Shown here: positions 1 to 5,166 of the stretch, in pieces
How the letters are laid out: every line of letters starts with the position of its first letter
Position numbering within the stretch: the first letter of the stretch is position 1
NCBI GenBank assembly: GCA_007125475.1
Contig: SLDB01000049.1
Span: forward strand, 1-10,735
DNA from: Nitriliruptoraceae bacterium
Lineage (GTDB): Bacteria > Actinomycetota > Nitriliruptoria > Nitriliruptorales > Nitriliruptoraceae
Direction: 5' to 3'
DNA length: 10,735 nt
Translations under genes and position numbers: made by a program
The notes under the pieces: model-generated
What the model saw: the letters and a program-made list of their open reading frames with translations, nothing else
Database searches by the model: none
What the model was told of the DNA's origin: nothing

Positions 1-179
1 AGGCTGACGACGTGGGCGAAGTCGTCGGGGAGACGCACACCGTCCCGGCAACCACCGGTCCACAGGTTGTCGCAGATGTGGGAGACCAGGGGCACGTCGA
101 ACGGCATCGCGCCGTGCACCGCGAACCCCTCGATGTGGTGCGTGGCGAGATCCGCACGTTGCTCGGCGAGGTCGGTCAT
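1..179 (-). CDS. Dual-specificity/tyrosine phosphatase-like protein, N-terminal part (gene runs off the left edge)
   Basis: Only the first 59 or so codons are inside the window. The ATG at 177-179 (read leftward) is preceded by GGAGG five bases upstream, so the start is well supported. The translation begins MTDLAEQRADLATHHIEGF and then carries ICDNLWTGGC, GVRLPDDF and HVVS. From memory, the pattern 'NLW-x-GGC-x-x-G-V-x-LPD-x-F-x-x-VVS' is found at the start of small actinobacterial and phage proteins annotated as dual-specificity or tyrosine phosphatases, where it forms the first strand and loop of the fold. The catalytic Cys-x5-Arg loop would lie further left and cannot be seen, so the activity is inferred from the N-terminus only. 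The gene diverges from the small protein at 252, and the two share a 72-bp upstream region. It could also be another protein that merely shares this N-terminal motif. Confidence 0.6.
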   Translation of the reverse strand, partial: MTDLAEQRADLATHHIEGFAVHGAMPFDVPLVSHICDNLWTGGCRDGVRLPDDFAHVVS

Positions 180-251
180 GGTCGGCCTCCGTATCGTGTC
201 ATCCCGGCCGCATGCGGTCTCCCGGCCGCCTTCGTACCAAAGGACCCGAGG
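180..251. promoter_or_regulatory. Divergent intergenic region between the phosphatase-like gene and the small protein
   Basis: These 72 bp hold both ribosome binding sites: GGAGG on the minus strand (read from about 185-189) and AAAGGA at 239-244 on the plus strand, seven bases before the ATG at 252. Promoters for both divergent genes would have to lie here, but I see no clear -10/-35 pair. A short GC palindrome-rich stretch (cggccgcatgcggtc, around 208-222) contains GCATGC and might be an operator. That is speculative. Confidence 0.3.
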
Positions 252-446
252 ATGGTCACGTACTACTGGTGCCTGACACACGACGAGGTCGAGACACGCG
301 ACGTCTGCCGTGCCGCCAACCGGATGGGACCCTACGCCTCCGTGGAGGAGGCGCGCCGGTGGAGCGAACGTGTCGAGGAGCGCGAGGAGTCCTGGGACGC
401 CGAGGACGAGCGGTGGCACGGTGAGGACGACCGACCTCCGCGATGA
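252..446 (+). CDS. Conserved actinobacterial small protein (64 aa), function unknown
   Basis: The ATG at 252 follows AAAGGA with a seven-base spacer and gives a 64-residue protein. A longer reading frame in the same phase starts near the left edge, but its extra part lies over the phosphatase-like gene and looks like antisense. The protein starts MVTYYWCLTHDEVETRD, continues CRAANRMGPYASVEEARRW, and ends in a charged, probably helical segment with SERVEEREESWD. From memory, the layout 'YYWCL-x-H-x-x-V-E ... C-x-x-x-x-R-x-GPY-x-x-x-EEA ... V-x-x-R-x-x-x-W-D' is that of short uncharacterised proteins widespread in Actinomycetota. The conserved parts are Cys7, His10, Cys19 and the GPY turn. The Cys/His set could bind a metal, but this is not established. 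There is no signal peptide or membrane helix. The stop lies 16 bp from the stop of the converging flavoprotein gene. Confidence 0.75.
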   Translation: MVTYYWCLTHDEVETRDVCRAANRMGPYASVEEARRWSERVEEREESWDAEDERWHGEDDRPPR

Positions 447-461
447 CCTCGGCGGAGTCGG
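431..461. terminator. Possible bidirectional terminator hairpin between convergent genes
   Basis: CCGACCTCCGC (431-441) and GCGGAGTCGG (452-461) pair apart from one bulged base, around a ten-base loop. The hairpin sits exactly where the small protein gene and the leftward flavoprotein gene converge, and it overlaps the last codons and stop of the small protein. No T-run follows on either strand, so it would be a weak terminator or a 3'-end-protecting structure. Confidence 0.35.
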
Positions 462-462
462 C

Positions 463-1017
463 TCACCCGTCCTGCGGCGAGTCCCAGTCCGTGACGTCCT
501 CGCCGGCTTCACGGGAGAGGATGTCGAGGGCCGCGACGGCCCCGGCCCCGGCGGAGATGATGGCCTGGCTGCGTGCCGGACGTGCGAGCCTCCCGACCGC
601 GTACACCCGGTCGACGACGGTGCGGTACTCGCCGTCGACCTCGACACCGTCGGACGACGAGGGGACCCCGAGGGGTTCCGCAAGCGCCGAACCCTTCTTG
701 GCGGCGGCGAGGACGACGTAGTCGACGGTGTCCTCGCGCCCGGCGCCGGTGGTGACGACGAATCGTCCGCCGGCCTGGCGGATCGCGGTGACCTCGTCGT
801 CGAGGAGGGTGGCGCCGTAGCCGGCGACCTGGGTCCGGGCGTGGCGTTGGAACTCCGAGCCGGAGCGCTCCTCGATCCCGAGGTAGTTGCGCAGCAGGGC
901 GTAGTGCATCGCCGTCTCGTCGCCGCCGTAGACCGTGACCTCGGCGCCGTTCTTGGCCAGGAAGAGGGCGGCGCTGAGTCCGGCCGGCCCATCACCGATC
1001 ACCGCGATCGTCGTCAT
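463..1017 (-). CDS. Short FAD-dependent oxidoreductase (thioredoxin reductase-like, FAD domain only)
   Basis: The ATG at 1015-1017 is preceded by GGAGGT at six bases, giving a 184-residue protein. The N-terminus is a classic Rossmann dinucleotide-binding fold: MTTIAVIGDGPAGLSAALFL with GDGPAG at residues 8-13. The second strand, EVTVY, ends near residue 30. A further strand, DYVVLAAA, lies at about 99-106. The C-terminal FAD motif region is VYAVGR (138-143) followed by SAGAGAVAALDIL (155-167). Ordinary thioredoxin reductases are about 310 residues, with an inserted NADPH domain and a CxxC pair. Both are absent here, and the FAD domain runs uninterrupted. The usual Asp after 'A-x-G' is Arg143. 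From memory, haloarchaea encode similar proteins of about 185 residues with the ending 'ISAGDGAAAALNIL', so this is probably a true small family and not a truncation. The substrate and electron donor are unknown. It probably acts in the cytoplasm. Confidence 0.75.
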   Translation of the reverse strand: MTTIAVIGDGPAGLSAALFLAKNGAEVTVYGGDETAMHYALLRNYLGIEERSGSEFQRHARTQVAGYGATLLDDEVTAIRQAGGRFVVTTGAGREDTVDYVVLAAAKKGSALAEPLGVPSSSDGVEVDGEYRTVVDRVYAVGRLARPARSQAIISAGAGAVAALDILSREAGEDVTDWDSPQDG

Positions 1018-1169
1018 CGCCGACCTCCGGGGCGTGGTGAGTCTCCGAGGGCACGGTACGTGGTGGCCGGTGGGTCGTCGACGCCGAGCAGCCTCACGTG
1101 GCCGCCACCGGGTGTGCCCCGATCGGGTGGCTCGATGCGGGTGTCATGCGCGGATGGCCGTGTCGGCGG
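1018..1169. other. 152-bp intergenic region upstream of the flavoprotein gene
   Basis: This stretch lies between the stop of the leftward phosphodiesterase gene and the start of the leftward flavoprotein gene. It contains the GGAGGT ribosome binding site of the flavoprotein next to position 1024. I see no T-tailed hairpin for the phosphodiesterase transcript and no clear promoter hexamers. The only minus-strand reading frame is 17 codons (1094-1147) with no ribosome binding site, and I do not call it a gene. Confidence 0.3.
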
Positions 1170-2288
1170 TCAGTCCCGGGGGCCACGACCGCGTGCGGCC
1201 AGGAGCGGCACGAGCATCTCGTCGGCCGTGAAGCTGCCGTGGTGGGCGCGCAGATCCCCCTCGCCGGGGTGGTCGGGGGCGGGGTAGATCACCGGGGCGT
1301 GGGCGGCCACCACGACGTCGCCGACGGAGGCGATCACCCGGTCCCGGACCTCTGGGCCGAGCCAGCCGTCGTCGACGAACTCGTCGCGGGTCATCACCCA
1401 CGCCTCGTCCCCGTACGCCTCCGCGGCCGCGGCCGCGAGTGTTCCGGCCCCCCCCGGTGTGGCGTGCAGGTAGCGGCAGCGGGCGTCCCCACTGAACGCG
1501 GCACACCACCGTGCCACCGCATCGAGGCTGCGTCGTGGCGTCGCCGCCAGGTGGACATGGCCGTGGTCGGCCGTGACCAGCAGCGCGCACGTCGGCGGCA
1601 GGACGTCGAGGAGGTCACCGACGAGCCGGTCGGTGGCGCGGGCCTCGGCGGTGAAGAACCCGTCCTCGAGCCCGTAGCCGTGGGCGACCTTGTCGACCCC
1701 GTCGTAGTAGGCGGTGACGAACCCTTCTCCGGCCGCGACGAGTCTCCGGGTGTGCTCGACGAGGACGGCGGTGGTGCTCCAGCCCACCAGCCGGCTCCCA
1801 CGCAGGTAGGCCTTGGTGAACCCGGTGTTCCGGAACTCGGCCCGGCTGACGACCGGGACCGGCCGGCCGCCGAAGGGTGGGCAGACTTGCAGCGACTCCG
1901 GCGCCGGTGGCACCCGACCGGGGATCGTCCACGACAGGACCTCCAGCACGCCGTCCGGGGTGTGTAGGTGGTACCCGCAGATCCCGTGACGCCCGGGAGG
2001 CACCCCGGTGCTCATCGAGGTCAGGCCAGCGGCGGTGGTCGACGGCGCGCAGGTGGTGATCGGCCCACCGTCCATGGCACGCAGCTCGGGGATGTCGGGG
2101 GCGTCGGCGGAGACGATGTTCCATCCCAGCCCGTCGACGACGAGGAGGACGACGGACTCCGCACCGGCGACCGCCGTCGGCATCCACCCCGGCCGCTCGT
2201 CGGCGAGGAGCGCCGGCACGATGGCGCCGAGCCACGCACCGTCGTAGGCGGGGCGGACCGGTGGCGCCGGGAGACGGGTATCGGCCAC
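1170..2288 (-). CDS. Alkaline phosphatase superfamily protein (type I phosphodiesterase/nucleotide pyrophosphatase-like)
   Basis: The 372-residue product has the metal-binding plan of the phosphodiesterase/nucleotide pyrophosphatase branch. VVLLVVDGLGWN gives Asp52. APSTTAAGLTSMSTG holds the nucleophile Thr84 or Thr85. YYDGVDKVAHGYG supplies Asp196, Asp199 and His203. TADHGHV supplies Asp241, His242 and His244. HHGSFTADEMLVPL near the C-terminus gives His349 or His350. These ligate two zinc-type ions that hydrolyse a phosphate mono- or diester; the actual substrate is unknown. No signal peptide or membrane helix is visible, so it is probably cytoplasmic, unlike many secreted relatives. The start is a GTG at 2286-2288 with GAGGAGG only two bases upstream. 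That spacing is tight, so initiation there is less certain than usual, but no better in-frame start lies before the conserved core. It follows the exporter permease by 61 bp on the same strand and may be co-transcribed with it. Confidence 0.88.
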   Translation of the reverse strand: MADTRLPAPPVRPAYDGAWLGAIVPALLADERPGWMPTAVAGAESVVLLVVDGLGWNIVSADAPDIPELRAMDGGPITTCAPSTTAAGLTSMSTGVPPGRHGICGYHLHTPDGVLEVLSWTIPGRVPPAPESLQVCPPFGGRPVPVVSRAEFRNTGFTKAYLRGSRLVGWSTTAVLVEHTRRLVAAGEGFVTAYYDGVDKVAHGYGLEDGFFTAEARATDRLVGDLLDVLPPTCALLVTADHGHVHLAATPRRSLDAVARWCAAFSGDARCRYLHATPGGAGTLAAAAAEAYGDEAWVMTRDEFVDDGWLGPEVRDRVIASVGDVVVAAHAPVIYPAPDHPGEGDLRAHHGSFTADEMLVPLLAARGRGPRD

Positions 2289-2349
2289 GGCCTCCTCGAC
2301 ATGCGGTGGGGGAGTTCCTCGACGCTACCTGACGACGATCGGTCGGCCG

Positions 2350-4056
2350 TCAGGTCCCCGAGGAGCCACCGACGTCACGGTGACGCAGCCCGGCGGCCCC
2401 GAGGCCCGCCAGTACCAGGGCCGTCACCGACAGCACCAGCAGCGGCGTGGCCGTGAGCTCCTCGGCCGGGGCGGCAGGGACGTGGGTGAACGGCGAGAGG
2501 TTCAGCACCGCCTGCGGCAGGTCGAGGAGGGCACCGAGCTGACCCACGACGAGGCTGACGACGAGCCCCGCCCAGGCCAGCCCGACGGCGAAGCGTGGCA
2601 CCAGCCCGACCATGGCGACGACGAACCCGCCAAGGGCCAGGACGGCCGGTAACTGGGCCGTGACCGCGATCGTGAGCTCGACGATCCGTGAGGCATCGCC
2701 GGTCGCGGCGGCGAACCCCACACCGGCGGCGAACCCGGCCAGCGCGAGCGCTGACGCCGCACCGACCGCCGCGCAGACCAGGTGGCCGGTGAGCCACCGC
2801 ACGCGACCGACCGGGGCGGCCAGCAACGGTTCGGCCCGTCCGTCCACCTCCTCGGCACGCAGGCGGAGCAGTGCCTGGATCGCGTAGCCGGCGGCCGCCA
2901 GCCCGAGGATCCCGAAGGCGAACCCGAGGAAGAGATCGGTGAGGGCGCCTTCACCGAGGAGGTCCAGTGCGGCGACGAGTTCGTCGCTGGTGGCGACGAT
3001 CTCCTCGGCCTCCTCGCCGATACCGCCGAACGCCGCGGCGACCAGGACGATCCCGGCCGTCCACGCGGCCCAGCCGGAGCGTTGCAGCCGGAACGCCAGT
3101 CCCAGCGGGGAACGCAACGTCCACGATGCCGTCGCCGGCCCCGGACGGGGCGGCACGATCCCGGCGCCGACGTCGCGGCGACCGGCGAGGACGTAGGCCA
3201 CCGCGGTGGCGCACAGCGCCGTCGCGGCGAACAGCAGCAGGATCCACCATCGCTCGTCGGCGAACGGGCGCAGTTGCTGCCCCCACCCGATCGGGGAGAG
3301 CCATGAGGGCCAGGCGCTGATCACCTCGACGCCGCTGGCGGCGACCTCTCCGGCAGCGTCGCCGAAAGCCCGAAGCCCGAACGCGCCTCCGACGACCGCG
3401 GCGCCGAGACCGTTCGCGCCCCGGGAGCTGGACGCCAGTTGGGCGCCGACGACCGCCACCGAACCGAACGTCACCCCCACGCCGGCGAGCCCGAGCCCGG
3501 CGGCGACCGCCCCGGCGAACGGCAGGCCGTGGGCCGTCAGGACCACGATCGCGAGCACCGCCAGCACGAGGTTCGCCAGCGAGACCACCACGACGGCCGC
3601 GGTGAGGGCGGCCCGGCGACCGACCGGCGCGGCGCCGACGAGTTCGGTCCGGCCGGTGGCCTCCTCCTGACGGGTGTGCCGCACCGCCGCCTGCACACTC
3701 ATCACGCCGACGAGGATCGCCAGGATCCCGAACGTCTCGGTCATCGTGATCGCGCCGACACTGGTGCCGGTCATGGGACCGTCGAACGCGCGGGCGACGA
3801 GGCTGCCGGCCGCCACCGTCGCGTAGCTCAGGCGCTCGCTCTCCGTCCCGTACAACGCCACGACACTCGCGACGCTGACGATCAGCAGGAGGCTGAGGGT
3901 CCCCACCCACACCGGCAGGATCACGCGGTCCCGGCGGAGCGCGAGGCGGACCAGCGTGGCGGTGCCGGCGAGCGCCTCCTCACGACGGCTCCGCCGCTGC
4001 ACGACCGCGACGCCCGGCGGGACCGCGTCGTCGTGACCTCCACCACCGTGCGGCAC
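2350..4056 (-). CDS. ABC-2 type exporter permease (putative 'exporter of polyketide antibiotics' family)
   Basis: This 568-residue polytopic membrane protein has about twelve hydrophobic segments, for example residues 45-69, 105-123, 150-172, 181-205, 270-291, 330-345, 372-394, 423-450, 462-484, 487-512 and 537-556. Two halves repeat: the cytoplasmic loop QEEATGRTELVGAAPVGRR (130-148) matches AEEVDGRAEPLLAAPVGRV (401-419), sharing EE-x2-GR-x-E-x2-x-AAPVGR. This duplication, the length and the 'RxxEExxGRxE' loop are typical of permeases annotated as exporters of polyketide antibiotics (COG3559-like), which work as the membrane part of an ABC exporter. The GTG start at 4054-4056 follows GGAGGT by about nine bases; the first 30 residues are a polar extension. 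Such permeases are normally adjacent to an ATP-binding subunit, but none is present within the window. The substrate is unknown, and drug or lipid export is only a family-based guess. Confidence 0.85.
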   Translation of the reverse strand: MPHGGGGHDDAVPPGVAVVQRRSRREEALAGTATLVRLALRRDRVILPVWVGTLSLLLIVSVASVVALYGTESERLSYATVAAGSLVARAFDGPMTGTSVGAITMTETFGILAILVGVMSVQAAVRHTRQEEATGRTELVGAAPVGRRAALTAAVVVVSLANLVLAVLAIVVLTAHGLPFAGAVAAGLGLAGVGVTFGSVAVVGAQLASSSRGANGLGAAVVGGAFGLRAFGDAAGEVAASGVEVISAWPSWLSPIGWGQQLRPFADERWWILLLFAATALCATAVAYVLAGRRDVGAGIVPPRPGPATASWTLRSPLGLAFRLQRSGWAAWTAGIVLVAAAFGGIGEEAEEIVATSDELVAALDLLGEGALTDLFLGFAFGILGLAAAGYAIQALLRLRAEEVDGRAEPLLAAPVGRVRWLTGHLVCAAVGAASALALAGFAAGVGFAAATGDASRIVELTIAVTAQLPAVLALGGFVVAMVGLVPRFAVGLAWAGLVVSLVVGQLGALLDLPQAVLNLSPFTHVPAAPAEELTATPLLVLSVTALVLAGLGAAGLRHRDVGGSSGT

Positions 4057-4273
4057 GTGATCCGACCTCCGTCGTAGGTGTCCCCGGGGCGCCGATCGTC
4101 ACACATTCGTGCCCGCCGAGGTCGCCGGTTACTCGACAAGCGGCGTCGGACCCGCTGCGATGGCTCCGCGCAGTGAGCGCCACAGCCACACCGGACACCA
4201 ACCACCGGCAGCCCCATCAGCCGGCACCCGAGGTGCCCGGCACCACCGACGACCGGATCGCCGAGGAGGACGC
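4057..4273. promoter_or_regulatory. Divergent intergenic region between the exporter permease and the crotonase gene
   Basis: The 217 bp separate two divergent genes and must hold promoters for both. Visible elements are the permease ribosome binding site (minus strand, about 4064-4069), the crotonase ribosome binding site AGGAGG (4264-4269, four bases before its ATG), and a local drop in GC around 4100-4140. The reading frame of the crotonase is open back to 4109, but that part has no family similarity and I treat it as non-coding. No convincing -35/-10 pair was found. Confidence 0.35.
4220..4241 (+). promoter_or_regulatory. Hairpin in the likely 5' untranslated region of the crotonase gene
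   Basis: GGCACC (4223-4228) and GGTGCC (4232-4237) form a perfect six-base stem around a CGA loop. Three more outer pairs (GCC 4220-4222 with GGC 4239-4241) form if one C is bulged. The structure ends 32 bases before the ATG. It has no T-run, so it could be a 5'-UTR structure or an operator-like dyad. Its function is unknown. Confidence 0.25.
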
Positions 4274-5068
4274 ATGGACGAGCAGGTGCCACGCCACGAC
4301 CGCGGACGGGTCGCCGTCCTCACCATCGATCGCCCGGAACGGCTGAACGCGTTCACCCCCGACGTCGCCGAAGAGATCGTGGCCCACCTGGCGCGGCTCG
4401 CCGTCGACGACACGATCGGGGCGGTCGTGCTCACCGGGTCGGGGACACGGGCGTTCTGCGCGGGAGCCGACCTCAAGGACCCCCGCACCCACGCCGTCGA
4501 CTCCGTCGACGACCACCTCGCGGGTCTTGCTCAACGGTCGGCAGCGCAGTTCTTCGACGCCCTGCTGCAGTTCCCCAAGGCGCTGATCTGCGCGGTACAG
4601 GGGCACGCGGTCGGGGTCGGGTTCCAGTTGCAGCTGTGCTGCGACGTGATCCTCGCCGCCACCACGGCCCGCTTCCGCCTCCCGCAGGTCTCGCTCGGGA
4701 TCATGCCCGCGTACGGCGGGGCACCGCGGCTTGCACAGTGGGTCGGTCGGGGACGCGCGGCGGAGATCGCGCTCACCGGCCGCGTCGTCACCGCCGAGGA
4801 GGCCGAGCGGATCGGTCTCGCCGCCGCCGTCCACCCGCCCGAGGAGGTCCTCGAACGCGCCGTCGAGCTCGGGGAGGCGATCGCCGCACGTTCGCCCCAC
4901 TCGGTGGCGTTGACGAAGGAGTCGCTGCGCAACGCCCTGGAGGACGGTTCACTCGCCGTGTCGTCGACCGCCGACGCCTACCGGTTCACCCTCCTGTCGA
5001 TGACGGAGCCGTCCCGGCAGCAGCACGCGGGCTGGCGTGACGAGGGGCAGGCCGAACCGGGGATCTGA
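4274..5068 (+). CDS. Enoyl-CoA hydratase/isomerase (crotonase) family protein with Gln at both catalytic Glu positions
   Basis: The ATG at 4274 has AGGAGG four bases upstream and gives 264 residues, the usual crotonase length. Family features in order are RVAVLTIDRPERLNAF (residues 12-27), the first oxyanion-hole loop AFCAGADLK (60-68), the second oxyanion-hole helix VQGHAVGVGFQLQLCCDV (108-125), and FRLPQVSLGIMPAYGGAPRL (134-153). A helical C-terminus includes SPHSVALTKESL. Members bind an acyl-CoA and stabilise its enolate anion. In classical enoyl-CoA hydratase, Glu144 and Glu164 (rat numbering, in 'GGGCELA' and 'QPE') activate water. Here the aligned residues are Gln118 and Gln138, read as CAG codons. 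Ordinary hydratase chemistry is therefore doubtful, and the reaction may be isomerisation, hydrolysis, C-C cleavage or something else. It lies 98 bp upstream of the aconitase gene on the same strand. Confidence 0.9.
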   Translation: MDEQVPRHDRGRVAVLTIDRPERLNAFTPDVAEEIVAHLARLAVDDTIGAVVLTGSGTRAFCAGADLKDPRTHAVDSVDDHLAGLAQRSAAQFFDALLQFPKALICAVQGHAVGVGFQLQLCCDVILAATTARFRLPQVSLGIMPAYGGAPRLAQWVGRGRAAEIALTGRVVTAEEAERIGLAAAVHPPEEVLERAVELGEAIAARSPHSVALTKESLRNALEDGSLAVSSTADAYRFTLLSMTEPSRQQHAGWRDEGQAEPGI

Positions 5069-5166
5069 GGTGGTCCCGGTCGGGCGGCGAGCGTCCGTGG
5101 AAGGCGCCGGTCCGCGGCCGTGATCGCCGCCGTAGGCTGGTGTCGGCGACGACGTTGGGAGATCAC
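5069..5166 (+). promoter_or_regulatory. Intergenic region with possible -10 element upstream of the aconitase gene
   Basis: These 98 bp separate the crotonase stop from the aconitase ATG. TAGGCT at 5133-5138 fits the TAnnnT pattern of high-GC actinobacterial -10 boxes and lies about 29 bp before the ATG. No good -35 hexamer is placed upstream of it. The ribosome binding site GGGAGA lies just before the start, around 5157-5162. The aconitase may have its own promoter or be read through from the crotonase gene. Confidence 0.3.

Noticed and set aside
12..251. Long plus-strand reading frame extending the small protein upstream by 80 codons
   Set aside because: The extra part runs antisense to the phosphatase-like gene. 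The ATG at 252 has a good ribosome binding site and starts exactly where the family motif begins.
1094..1147. 17-codon minus-strand frame (MTPASSHPIGAHPVAAT) in the gap between phosphodiesterase and flavoprotein
   Set aside because: It lacks a ribosome binding site and recognisable features; its length is expected by chance.
310..1287. Plus-strand open frame of 325 codons across the flavoprotein gene
   Set aside because: It mirrors the minus-strand flavoprotein, which has clear FAD motifs. The plus-strand translation is low-complexity Gly/Arg/Asp/Val, typical of an antisense frame in GC-rich DNA.
1098..1967. Plus-strand open frame of 289 codons opposite the phosphodiesterase gene
   Set aside because: The minus-strand product carries all the metal-binding motifs. 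The plus-strand product has no recognisable domain and no ribosome binding site.
2951..3910. Second minus-strand open frame of 319 codons within the exporter permease
   Set aside because: Its translation is mostly Arg/Gly, the usual result of reading a GC-rich gene in a shifted frame. The permease frame shows membrane helices and an internal repeat.
4109..4273. N-terminal extension of the crotonase by 55 residues
   Set aside because: The extension has no crotonase similarity and is Pro/Gly/Arg-rich. The ATG at 4274 with AGGAGG gives the standard family length.
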